A stretch of DNA of 64,000 bases from JANYGA01 sp031420415 (GTDB lineage Bacteria > Vulcanimicrobiota > Vulcanimicrobiia > Vulcanimicrobiales > Vulcanimicrobiaceae), in NCBI GenBank assembly GCA_031420415.1, contig JANOMT010000056.1, positions 44,342 through 108,341 of the forward strand. The letters are read 5' to 3'. Positions 34,218-42,007 of the stretch are shown in pieces. The notes below the pieces were generated by a model. It saw only the letters and a program-made list of their open reading frames with translations. It was not told where the DNA came from and made no database searches. The stretch's first letter is position 1. The number at the start of each line of letters is the position of its first letter. The translations under genes and the position numbers were made by a program.

Positions 34218-34927
34218 CAGGCGGTCACGTCGAGAAAGATCTCTTCGAGCGACCGACCGTCGGTCTCACTCGACCGCAACGTCGTCACGTTGCCGGTTGC
34301 GACCGCGACGCCCGCTTTCATGATGATGAGTCGGTCGCACATCGCTTCGGCCGATTCGATGAGATGCGTGCTCATGAGAATCGACGTTCCCTTCGCACGG
34401 AGCGACGAGATGAGGTCGCGCAATTCGCGTTGGCCGCGGGGGTCGAGACCGATCATCGGTTCGTCGAGCAAGAGGATGGGCGCATCGGCGAGCACGGTCG
34501 CGGCGATGAGCGTCTTCTGGCGCATGCCTTTTGAGAGCGCCTGACCGAGCGCATCGCGATGTTCGGTCATGCCGAAGCGTTCCAGCAACGCATTGGCGCG
34601 CGCTTCCCATCCCGGCTCGAGTCGCACGCTTCGCGCAACGAAGGCGAGATGTTCCCACACGGTAAGCATCGGGTAGACGTCGGGGGATTCGGGGATGAGT
34701 GAGATCGTGCTCCCACGATTCCCGCCCAGCGCCTTGCCTTCAAAATTAATCGTCCCTGCATCGGGCCGTAAGAGACCGCACAGGCACAGAAATGTCGTCG
34801 TCTTTCCGGCGCCGTTCGGGCCGAGAAGCCCGAGCACTTCGCCGCGTGCGAGCGAAAAACTCAAGCCATCGAGCACGACGGCGCGCGCGAAGCGCTTCGT
34901 GAGCCCGCGGACTTCGAGGATCGGCGT
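34217..34927 (-). CDS. ABC transporter ATP-binding protein, start at ACG
   Basis: An ATPase of about 236 residues with Walker A GPNGAGKTT, the signature region LSKGMRQK (in place of LSGGQ), Walker B PILLLDEPMIGLDPRGQ and the H-loop STHLIESAEAM. The normal family N-terminus (PILEVRGLTKRF) is encoded but preceded by no ATG, GTG or TTG: the codon at its head is ACG, overlapping the stop of the previous gene as TAACG, where a TAATG coupling would be expected. The first ordinary start, GTG at 34876, would lose the first beta strand. Partner of the permease encoded immediately downstream; exports an unknown substrate. Confidence 0.85.
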   Translation of the reverse strand, partial: TPILEVRGLTKRFARAVVLDGLSFSLARGEVLGLLGPNGAGKTTTFLCLCGLLRPDAGTINFEGKALGGNRGSTISLIPESPDVYPMLTVWEHLAFVARSVRLEPGWEARANALLERFGMTEHRDALGQALSKGMRQKTLIAATVLADAPILLLDEPMIGLDPRGQRELRDLISSLRAKGTSILMSTHLIESAEAMCDRLIIMKAGVAVATGNVTTLRSSETDGRSLEEIFLDVTA

Positions 34928-35205
34928 TAGAGCGGAAATGTTATCGGCGTGCCGGGAACGCCGGCTGCGAGGTCGACACCGACGACGGCTACGACGAGGT
35001 AATTTTTGGTGATCGTGAATGTCGCGAGTGGCCCCGGGGCGCTCTGCGCGAAATCGTAGGCGGTTGTCATGATCGCTTTGACGTTACCATACGCGACGTG
35101 GCCACTGTCATCGCCATTTGTCGTTCGGGTGAGTGCGACATGTTTCAGCGTCTCGCCCGCCCGCGAGCCCGTCGCCTGAATTCGAGACGCGATCGAATTC
35201 CTCAG
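34927..35205 (-). CDS. Small uncharacterised protein, possible CTG start
   Basis: An open frame of 93 codons fills the gap between the SOUL gene and the ABC ATPase. The product is protein-like (AGETLKHVALTRTTNGDDSG, AYGNVKAIMTTAYDFAQS, PLATFTITKNYLVVAVVGVD, LAAGVPGTPITFPL) with alternating beta-like segments. It has no ATG, GTG or TTG. The first possible start is CTG at 35205, which overlaps the SOUL stop as CTGA, the same geometry as the common ATGA overlap. Its TAA overlaps the ATPase start as TAACG. No family recognised. It could instead be a fragment of a gene that lost its start. Confidence 0.45.
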   Translation of the reverse strand: MRNSIASRIQATGSRAGETLKHVALTRTTNGDDSGHVAYGNVKAIMTTAYDFAQSAPGPLATFTITKNYLVVAVVGVDLAAGVPGTPITFPL

Positions 35206-35822
35206 AGCTCGACGGGGATCATCACTTCATTGCGCCTTAGGAACCAGAGCGTCCAGGGCGGGTCGTATTGGGAAAGCGACACGGGGCCGATGGCGCGCAA
35301 ATGATGGGCCTTGGTGGCGGTATCGAGTTCGCTCGTTCTGGCGTCGACGGCGCCTTTGCGTGCCAATCCCGAAAAACGAATGACGGCTACGCGCTCTGCC
35401 GGTAGACGTTTCAATTGGACCTTGGGATCGTTCGGCTCGGGCAGGGTGTCGAGCGTGTACGCACTCGGCATGGTGAAACGGACGATCCAAGTGCCTGCGT
35501 TCGCGATCTGGGTAACCGGTGCCGTCATCGATATTTTTTCACTGCTCGGTGCCTGCGCGACCGGTGCCGTCATGGCGATGCTCTGTCGTCGTTTGTTACC
35601 GCCAAAAATATAACCGGCGAGCAAACGAAAGCCCTTGCCGGCAGCCTCCCTTTGATCGCCAGTTACGGTCACCTCGGCGACAATGAGCGAGGGATAGTCG
35701 CGAACTTCAAAATTGCCATCTCGCAGAACGGTTTTGAAAGCGGGTTCTTCAACGGCCATTGCAGGGCTCCCGAAAAGCGTAAAAATGAGAATTGCGCCCA
35801 GAAGAATACGACTTCGGATCAT
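35202..35822 (-). CDS. SOUL-family heme-binding protein, exported
   Basis: A 206-residue protein with a signal peptide (hydrophobic residues 6-22, cleavage near MAVEE). The SOUL core starts with EPAFKTVLRDGNFEVRDYP, contains FRLLAGYIFGGNKRRQSIAM, then TAPVAQ and TAPVTQ (the repeated MTAPV motif), and ends with WFLRRNEVMIPV, as is typical of the family. SOUL proteins bind heme or tetrapyrroles in some organisms, although the bacterial role is unclear. It precedes the small gene and the ABC exporter, with which it may form a unit. Confidence 0.9.
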   Translation of the reverse strand: MIRSRILLGAILIFTLFGSPAMAVEEPAFKTVLRDGNFEVRDYPSLIVAEVTVTGDQREAAGKGFRLLAGYIFGGNKRRQSIAMTAPVAQAPSSEKISMTAPVTQIANAGTWIVRFTMPSAYTLDTLPEPNDPKVQLKRLPAERVAVIRFSGLARKGAVDARTSELDTATKAHHLRAIGPVSLSQYDPPWTLWFLRRNEVMIPVEL

Positions 35823-35878
35823 GAAAGAATCTCCCGGTCCGACGGTGCTAGCGATAGCCCTCCGGCCCCTCGTTAGGC

Positions 35879-37726
35879 TTAATGCGCGTCACGGATGAGC
35901 GCCTCGTCCGGCATGCGGACGAGGACCGGACGTGCGGGTTTTTCGAACTGGGTCCGGTACAGGCGGGCGTATCGGCCGCTGTTTGCCAGGAGCTCGGCAT
36001 GCGTGCCCCGTTCGATGATGCGACCGTCTTCAACGACGAAGATGACGTCGGCTGAAAGGATCGTCGAGAGTCGGTGCGCGATCACGAGGCTCGTCCGGCC
36101 GCGCATCGCCTTATCGAACGCCGCCTGGATCAGCGCTTCGTTCTCGCTATCGAGTGCGCTCGTCGCTTCATCGAGGATGAGGATGCGCGGATCTTTGAGG
36201 AGCACGCGGGCGATCGCGAGGCGCTGTCGCTCGCCGCCAGAGAGCTTGTGGCCGCGCTCGCCCGCAACCGTATCGTATCCTTCGGGCAGCGATACGATGA
36301 AGTCATGGATGTTCGCAGCTCGGGCGGCGGTTTCGATATCGGCTTGCGTCGCGTTCTCGCGGCCGTAGCGCAGATTGTTGCCGATCGTGTCGTGAAAGAG
36401 GTACGTCTCTTGCGTCACGATGCCGATATGCGACCGCAACGCGTCGAGGGCGATGTCGCGCACGTCGATGTCATCGATGCTGATCGTGCCCGATTGCGGC
36501 TCGTAGAAACGCGGAACGAGTTGCGTGATCGTCGTTTTCCCTGCGCCCGACGGGCCAACGAAAGCCGCGACCTGGCCCGGAGCGATGTGCAAATCGATTC
36601 CGTTGAGTGCCGTTCGATCGGCGCTGTAGGCGAAGCGCACGTCGTGAAATTTGATATCGCCGCGAACGGTTGGGAGCGTGAGGCCCGCGGTCGATTCCGC
36701 CTCCATATCGAGGTATTCGAAGATTCGTTCGAAGACGGCGAGAGCGCTCACGATTTGGACTTGGATGCCGGCGAGAGCGGATGCGGGGCCGTAGAGTCGC
36801 CCGAGCAGCGCGACGAATGCGACGATCGTTCCGATGGTAAGGCCCGCAAAGACGACGAGATATCCACCGCCGAGCCAGACGATCGCAGGACCCACGATCA
36901 CCATCGCTGCGATCGCGGCGATGAACCAACGGCCGACCATCGCAAGCTTGATCTCCAAGCCCATCAGGTCGTTCGAGACGCCGGTAAAACGTTTGGATTC
37001 GAATGCTTCACGAACGAATGATTTGATGAGCGTGATGCCGGAGATCGAGAGCGTCTCTTGCGTAATGCTTTCGATCGCATCGCGTTTCTCGCGCGTGTCT
37101 TTGCGCACGAGATACATTCGGCGTCCGACGGGCGCGAGCGGAAGGATCATAATCGGCACGACCGCGAGCGCGAGCAGCGAGAGCTTCCAGTCCAAAATCA
37201 GCATCGTTACGACCGTCGTGAGGATCATCGCGACGTTGGTTACGATCGTGACGAGGGTTCCCGTGACGACGCTATCGACGTTGTCGACGTCGCTCGAGAC
37301 GCGATTCATGATCTCGCCCGTCTTCGTGTTGGTGAAGAACGAGATCGGCATACGATGCAGATGCGAGACCAGGCTCGTGCGAATATCGCGCATGATGCCC
37401 TCGCCCACGAGCGAGTTGAGGTAGCCCTGATAGACGGAGAGAAGCGCTGCAAAGACCGCTGCGACGACCATCGCGCAGACATCGAACCACAGGCCGTGCA
37501 AGTCTTTATGCGCGAGCGACGTGTCGATGAGGTGGCGCGTGAAGAGTGCTGGAGCGAGCCCGAGGCCCGACGTGATGAGGATACAGACGAAGACGAGTGC
37601 CTCTTGTCGCCAGTACGGCAAAAAGAGACGACCAAGACGACGCCAGTTGACGGCACGCTTGATACTCGGCTTATCTGGGTCGAAAATCGCCGCGTACATC
37701 CTGTGGTTTGGGGGTCCGCCTGACAT
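35879..37726 (-). CDS. ABC exporter, fused permease-ATPase (MsbA/LmrA type)
   Basis: A 615-residue half-transporter: six membrane spans in residues 40-330 and an ATPase in 360-600. The ATPase has Walker A GPSGAGKTT, the Q-loop in VTQETYLFHDTI, signature KLSGGERQRLAIAR and Walker B ILILDEATSALDSENE, followed by the H-loop VIAHRLSTI. It should homodimerise. Substrate not predicted; lipids, peptides and drugs are possible. The gene is followed by SOUL, small ORF and the second ABC exporter on the same strand, with 56 bases between it and SOUL. Confidence 0.93.
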   Translation of the reverse strand: MSGGPPNHRMYAAIFDPDKPSIKRAVNWRRLGRLFLPYWRQEALVFVCILITSGLGLAPALFTRHLIDTSLAHKDLHGLWFDVCAMVVAAVFAALLSVYQGYLNSLVGEGIMRDIRTSLVSHLHRMPISFFTNTKTGEIMNRVSSDVDNVDSVVTGTLVTIVTNVAMILTTVVTMLILDWKLSLLALAVVPIMILPLAPVGRRMYLVRKDTREKRDAIESITQETLSISGITLIKSFVREAFESKRFTGVSNDLMGLEIKLAMVGRWFIAAIAAMVIVGPAIVWLGGGYLVVFAGLTIGTIVAFVALLGRLYGPASALAGIQVQIVSALAVFERIFEYLDMEAESTAGLTLPTVRGDIKFHDVRFAYSADRTALNGIDLHIAPGQVAAFVGPSGAGKTTITQLVPRFYEPQSGTISIDDIDVRDIALDALRSHIGIVTQETYLFHDTIGNNLRYGRENATQADIETAARAANIHDFIVSLPEGYDTVAGERGHKLSGGERQRLAIARVLLKDPRILILDEATSALDSENEALIQAAFDKAMRGRTSLVIAHRLSTILSADVIFVVEDGRIIERGTHAELLANSGRYARLYRTQFEKPARPVLVRMPDEALIRDAH

Positions 37727-37769
37727 CAGAGCCTTTAGACTCGTTCGCGCGGAGGGAAGTTGCCGACCG

Positions 37770-38120
37770 TCAGCTTTCCGGGAGGGCTTCGAGCGATTCG
37801 CGCGTGCGACGCGCGATCATCGCGAATGCGTGCTGCGCGGCATTGGCGTCCCCGAGTGCCCCGGCTTGAGCGATCCGGGAGATGCGTTCGAGCGACTCGC
37901 GCAGGTCATCGGTCGGCGATTTAACGGGTGTGGGCACGGGAAAAGCGCGTGAACCCAGCGCCTGCGCGGCTGTGGCGATCGAGAAGATCGCGGCGGCAAA
38001 GGCGAGGCCCCCGTTGATTGCCGCGAGCCCGGGCGCGCGTTCCTGGCGCGTGGCGAGCGCGGCAGAAGTCATGACGGCACCCGACGCGCAGACGAGCGCG
38101 GCGAAACTCGAACGAACCAT
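37770..38120 (-). CDS. Two-span membrane protein of unknown function
   Basis: A 116-residue protein with two hydrophobic helices (about residues 4-22 and 33-58) and a charged C-terminal helix (DDLRESLERISRIAQAGAL, AQHAFAMIARRTRESLEALP). It starts at the ATG of MVRSSFAALVCASGAVMTSA. The frame is open further into dnaJ, but only this start gives a sensible protein. It lies 61 bases after dnaJ on the same strand, so co-transcription with the chaperones is possible. No family recognised. Confidence 0.5.
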   Translation of the reverse strand: MVRSSFAALVCASGAVMTSAALATRQERAPGLAAINGGLAFAAAIFSIATAAQALGSRAFPVPTPVKSPTDDLRESLERISRIAQAGALGDANAAQHAFAMIARRTRESLEALPES

Positions 38121-38181
38121 ATTTTGCGACGTCACCCGATCCACGCAGACTGACGTACGCGCTCTGCGCGCGACGTCCCGC

Positions 38182-39195
38182 TCACGCTCGCCGAAGTTGC
38201 GCGAGTTCGGTATAGAGTTCGCGTTCGCGATCCGTGAGATTTGTCGGGAGCATTCCGATGAGGCGAACGTATTGATCGCCCGCGCCGCCACCCTTCACGC
38301 GCGGCATGCCTTTGCCGCCGAGTTTTAGCATCTTGTTGCTCTGCGTGCCCGGGGGCACGGTGACGTCGACATCGCCCGTCATCGTCGGAACGCGCACCGT
38401 CGCGCCGAGCACGAGATCGTAGATTCCGACGGGAAGATTGACGTAGAGATCGTCGCCTTTACGTTCGTATGCGGCGTCGGCCTTGACGGCGACGTCGAGA
38501 AAGAGGTCGCCGTTCGGGCCGCCGCCCGTGCCGCGACCGCCTTGGCCTGTTAGTCGGATGCGCATCCCGTCGCGCACGCCTTTGGGCACGGTAACATCGA
38601 ATTTTTTCGCGACGATTACGCGACCCGTGCCGTGACATTGCGGGCAGATACTGTTGTTGAGGACGCCCGTACCGTTGCAACGTGGACACGCATCTTCGAT
38701 CGAGAGCGAGACCGTTTTCGGACCGCCCGCATACGCTTCGGCGAGCGAGATGTCGAGAGAGGCATCGAGATCGGTGCCGCGTTGCGCGAATTGCCCGCCG
38801 CGACGCCCCGGTTGGCCCGCTCCCGAGAAGAACGAGTCGAAGAAATCGGAGAAACCGCTCGCGCCGCCCGCACCAGCGAACGGATCGCCGCTCGCCGAAC
38901 GAAATCCACCGGCTTGTTGCTGTTGCGCTTCGCGATAGCGACGCTGCGCCTCGGCCTGTTCCTGCGCCTGTTCCCAATTGCTGCCGAGCGCGTCATATTT
39001 CTTGCGCTTCTCGGAATCCCCGACGACCTCGTAGGCTTCGGATATTTCCTTGAAGCGCTCTTCGGCTTTTTTCGGATCGTTCGGATTCGCGTCGGGATGC
39101 ATTTTCTTCGCAAGCCGACGGTAGGCCGATTTGATCTCTTTCTCGGGCGCGTTTTTCGCGACGCCGAGAACGTCGTAGTAGTCCTTGTATTTCAC
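38182..39195 (-). CDS. dnaJ: DnaJ co-chaperone with a reduced zinc domain
   Basis: A 337-residue J-domain protein. J domain residues 4-70 with HPD at 33-35; a long Gly/Gln/Phe-rich linker (about 75-130) then a DFFDSFFSGAGQPG segment. The zinc region has only two CxxCxGxG motifs, CPRCNGTG (170-177) and CPQCHGTG (184-191), instead of the four of typical DnaJ, so only one zinc centre can form. The C-terminal domains (GGRGTGGGPNGDLFLDV, VNLPVGIYDLVLGATV, LGGKGMPR) are intact. It stimulates DnaK ATPase. It follows grpE with a 4-base gap. Confidence 0.92.
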   Translation of the reverse strand: MKYKDYYDVLGVAKNAPEKEIKSAYRRLAKKMHPDANPNDPKKAEERFKEISEAYEVVGDSEKRKKYDALGSNWEQAQEQAEAQRRYREAQQQQAGGFRSASGDPFAGAGGASGFSDFFDSFFSGAGQPGRRGGQFAQRGTDLDASLDISLAEAYAGGPKTVSLSIEDACPRCNGTGVLNNSICPQCHGTGRVIVAKKFDVTVPKGVRDGMRIRLTGQGGRGTGGGPNGDLFLDVAVKADAAYERKGDDLYVNLPVGIYDLVLGATVRVPTMTGDVDVTVPPGTQSNKMLKLGGKGMPRVKGGGAGDQYVRLIGMLPTNLTDRERELYTELAQLRRA

Positions 39196-39199
39196 CGCA

Positions 39200-39766
39200 T
39201 TACGCGTCGATGCGTTTGGCGACGATCACCATCGCGGGGCGCAATAAATCTTCTCCCAAACGATAGCCGCGTTGCACGTCTTCGACGACGATGTCGTCTT
39301 CGTGCTCGGTCGTCTCGCGGGTTGCGATCGCTTCGGCGATGTGCGGATCGAATGGCTTGCCGAGTGTCTCGACTGCGACGACGTTCTCGCCGACGAGGAG
39401 ATTTTCGAAACTGCGTAACGTCGCCCCGAGCCCGCCTCGCAAGCCCTCGCTATCGTCGAAGGCGAGCGCCCGCTGGAGATTATCGAGCACGGGCAAGAAT
39501 TTCGCGAGCAACGCTTTGCGATGGGAGACGAGGCGCTCGTCGGCCGAGCGTATCGCGCGTTTGCGGACATTATCGATCTCGGCACGCGCGTAGGCGAGTT
39601 CGTTCAAGCGCTCGCTCGCGAGCGTTCGTGCCGCGCTTAATTCCGCGAGAAGATCGACGTCTTCGCCCGTAGGCGTGGGTGCGGTCGCGGCTTCGTCGAG
39701 AGACGCCGCGGCCGACGGATCGGGCAGCGCGCTCGCGCGCGCCGTGGCCGTTGCTTCGGTTTCCAT
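39200..39766 (-). CDS. grpE: Nucleotide exchange factor GrpE
   Basis: A 188-residue GrpE. The first ~45 residues are a variable acidic/Ala-rich arm; then the long coiled coil (LLAELSAARTLASERLNELA, EIDNVRKRAIRSADERLVSH), the four-helix region (LPVLDNLQRALAFDDSEGLR) and the beta domain with GKPFDPHIAEAIATRETTEH and a DVQRGYRLGEDLLRPAMVIV ending. It exchanges ADP on DnaK. It lies between dnaK and dnaJ. The ATG is chosen because the variable arm begins here and the further open frame is unlike GrpE. Confidence 0.94.
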   Translation of the reverse strand: METEATATARASALPDPSAAASLDEAATAPTPTGEDVDLLAELSAARTLASERLNELAYARAEIDNVRKRAIRSADERLVSHRKALLAKFLPVLDNLQRALAFDDSEGLRGGLGATLRSFENLLVGENVVAVETLGKPFDPHIAEAIATRETTEHEDDIVVEDVQRGYRLGEDLLRPAMVIVAKRIDA

Positions 39767-39827
39767 GAACACTCCACAGAGGCGCGCGATCGTCCCCTTC
39801 AGGCCGAGCGCGCGCGACACTACAAGA

Positions 39828-41675
39828 TTATTTCGCTTCTTTGAATTCCGCGTCGATGACGTCGTCGGCATGCGGTGCCGTCGACTCTTCGTGCGGTGCG
39901 CCCGCGCCGTTGGTCGAGCCGTTCGCCCCAGCTGCAGCGCCTGTCTTTTGATACAGGGCCTCAGCGAGTTTGAACGATGCGGCTTCGAGGGCATCGGTTG
40001 CGGTCTTCACGTCCGCGACGGTTCCGTTCTCGCTGACGCGATGCAGTTCCGCAAGCGCTTTCTCGACATCGGCCTTGGCCGTCTCGTCGAGTTTGTCGCC
40101 GATCTCTTTGAGCGATTTTTCCGTGGAGTAGATCAGGCTCGAGGCTTTGTTGCGCGCCTCGGCCTCTTCTTTTTTGCGCGTGTCTTCGGCCGCACTCGAT
40201 TCGGCGTCGCGAACCATGCGATCGACTTCATCTTTCGAGAGATTCGTCGTTGCGGTGATCGTGATCGTCTGTTCTTTGCCCGTGCCGAGGTCTTTTGCCG
40301 AGACCGCCACTATGCCGTTGGCATCGATATTGAACGCGACTTCGATTTGTGGGATACCGCGCGGCGCGGCAGGGATGCCTTCGAGGCGGAATTGGCCGAG
40401 CGCCTTATTATCGCGCGCCATCTCGCGTTCGCCCTGGAAGATCGCGATGTCGACTGAAGTCTGGCCGTCTTCGGCGGTAGTGAAGATCTGCGATTTTTTG
40501 GTCGGAATCGTCGTGTTGCGATCGATGAGCTTCGTGAAAACGCCGCCGAGGGTTTCGAGGCCGAGTGAGAGCGGGGTGACGTCGAGCAAAACGACGTCGC
40601 GTACTTCGCCCGCGAGAACGCCCGCTTGAATTGCGGCGCCGATGGCGACGACTTCGTCGGGGTTGACGGACTGATTGAGCGTCTCTTTGCCCGTCAGTTT
40701 TTTCACGAGTTCCGCGACGAGCGGCATACGTGTCGATCCGCCGACCATCACGATTTCGTCGATTTGTTTGACGTCGATCTTCGCATCGCTCAGCGCGTCT
40801 TTGAACGGCTTGATCATGCGGTCGGTGAGGTCGCTGACGAGGCGCTCGAAATCGGCGCGCGTGAGCGTGATGTCGAGATGCTTCGGTCCCGAAGCGTCTG
40901 CCGTGATGAAAGGCAGATTGATATTCGTTTGCGGGAGCGAGGAGAGTTCGATCTTCGCTTTTTCGGCCGCTTCGGTGAGGCGCTGAAGCGCCTGCTTATC
41001 GCCGGAGAGATCGATGCCTTGATCCTTGCGGAACTCAGCGACGAGCCAGTCGACGACCTTTTGGTCGTAGTCGTCGCCGCCGAGGAGCGTGTCGCCCTTG
41101 GTCGATTTGACTTCGAAGACGCCGTCGCCGACTTCGAGGATCGAGATATCGAACGTGCCGCCGCCCAGATCCCACACGAGGATCGTCTCGGAACCCTTTT
41201 TGTCGATACCGTACGCGAGTGCGGCTGCGGTCGGCTCGTTGATGATGCGTAAGACTTCGAGGCCCGCGATGCGGCCCGCGTCTTTGGTCGCCTGACGCTG
41301 AGCATCGTCGAAGTAAGCGGGTACCGTGATGACCGCTTTGGTCACGCGCTCGCCGAGATAGGTCGATGCATCGTTGACGAGCTTTTGGAGCACCATCGCC
41401 GAGATCTCTTGCGGCGTGTAATCCTTGCCATCGATTTTGGTCGGATGGCTCGTGCCCATGTGACGCTTGATCGACTTGATCGTGCGCTCGGGGTTGGTCA
41501 CAGCCTGGCGCTTCGCGAGCTGGCCGACGAGTCGTTCACCCGTCTTCGTAAATGCGACGACCGAGGGCGTCGTGCGCGCGCCTTCGGAATTCGCGATGAC
41601 GACGGGCGTTTGCCCCTCCATTACGGCGACGACGGAGTTGGTCGTGCCGAGGTCGATTCCGACCACTTTAGCCAT
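39828..41675 (-). CDS. dnaK: Chaperone DnaK
   Basis: A 615-residue Hsp70. It starts MAKVVGIDLGTTNSVVAVM and shows IINEPTAAALAYGIDKKG, VWDLGGGTFDISILEVGDG, the interdomain linker VVLLDVTPLSLGLETLGGV, and a substrate-binding domain ending TGAAAGANGSTNGAGAPH then VIDAEFKEAK. It folds nascent and stress-damaged proteins with GrpE and DnaJ, encoded downstream in the order dnaK-grpE-dnaJ (often grpE comes first elsewhere). The ribosome site GGAAAGAGA lies upstream. No CIRCE element was found, but an inverted repeat is present about 120 bases upstream. Confidence 0.97.
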   Translation of the reverse strand: MAKVVGIDLGTTNSVVAVMEGQTPVVIANSEGARTTPSVVAFTKTGERLVGQLAKRQAVTNPERTIKSIKRHMGTSHPTKIDGKDYTPQEISAMVLQKLVNDASTYLGERVTKAVITVPAYFDDAQRQATKDAGRIAGLEVLRIINEPTAAALAYGIDKKGSETILVWDLGGGTFDISILEVGDGVFEVKSTKGDTLLGGDDYDQKVVDWLVAEFRKDQGIDLSGDKQALQRLTEAAEKAKIELSSLPQTNINLPFITADASGPKHLDITLTRADFERLVSDLTDRMIKPFKDALSDAKIDVKQIDEIVMVGGSTRMPLVAELVKKLTGKETLNQSVNPDEVVAIGAAIQAGVLAGEVRDVVLLDVTPLSLGLETLGGVFTKLIDRNTTIPTKKSQIFTTAEDGQTSVDIAIFQGEREMARDNKALGQFRLEGIPAAPRGIPQIEVAFNIDANGIVAVSAKDLGTGKEQTITITATTNLSKDEVDRMVRDAESSAAEDTRKKEEAEARNKASSLIYSTEKSLKEIGDKLDETAKADVEKALAELHRVSENGTVADVKTATDALEAASFKLAEALYQKTGAAAGANGSTNGAGAPHEESTAPHADDVIDAEFKEAK

Positions 41676-42007
41676 GTAGTAAAATCTCTTTCCGATCCGT
41701 CGCGGACCATCTGCACGGTCGATCCTTTTGTTCGGAACGCCCGACGGTGAGTCGCCTCACCCTTCGCCTTGCCACTTATCGACGATCAAGGATGCGCCAG
41801 AAGATAATCCCTGGCGCGTGTGTTTCTCGTGTGTAAGATATGCGAATACCATCAGAAGGTTTCATGAAGGCGCGGCCGTTCGCGTCTTCCGTGAGGCGCA
41901 CGCCATGCGCGAGAAAAAGCCCCGTCAGCGCGCGATCACGCGGTAACGGGGCGCCTTTTCAACTCGCATTCTTCACACTCGGGTCCAAGCGAGATGCGAG
42001 TCCGAGC
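41676..42007. other. Intergenic region between dnaK and htrA
   Basis: These 332 bases lie downstream of htrA and upstream of dnaK, so they should hold the htrA terminator and the dnaK promoter. No gene is supported: the + strand frame that runs from here into htrA is antisense shadow. The only conspicuous structure is the inverted repeat at 41794-41817. I see no perfect sigma-70 boxes, no CIRCE (TTAGCACTC-N9-GAGTGCTAA) and no T-run terminator. Confidence 0.6.
41794..41817 (-). promoter_or_regulatory. Inverted repeat upstream of dnaK
   Basis: A perfect 7-bp inverted repeat, GCGCCAG (41794-41800) and CTGGCGC (41811-41817), separated by 10 A/T-rich bases (aagataatcc). Its centre is about 130 bases upstream of the dnaK start. 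The geometry is similar to an operator; no T-run follows on either strand, so a terminator is unlikely. It is not CIRCE. Confidence 0.45.

Noticed and set aside
41676..41830. CIRCE element before dnaK
   Set aside because: No sequence resembling TTAGCACTC-N9-GAGTGCTAA was found.
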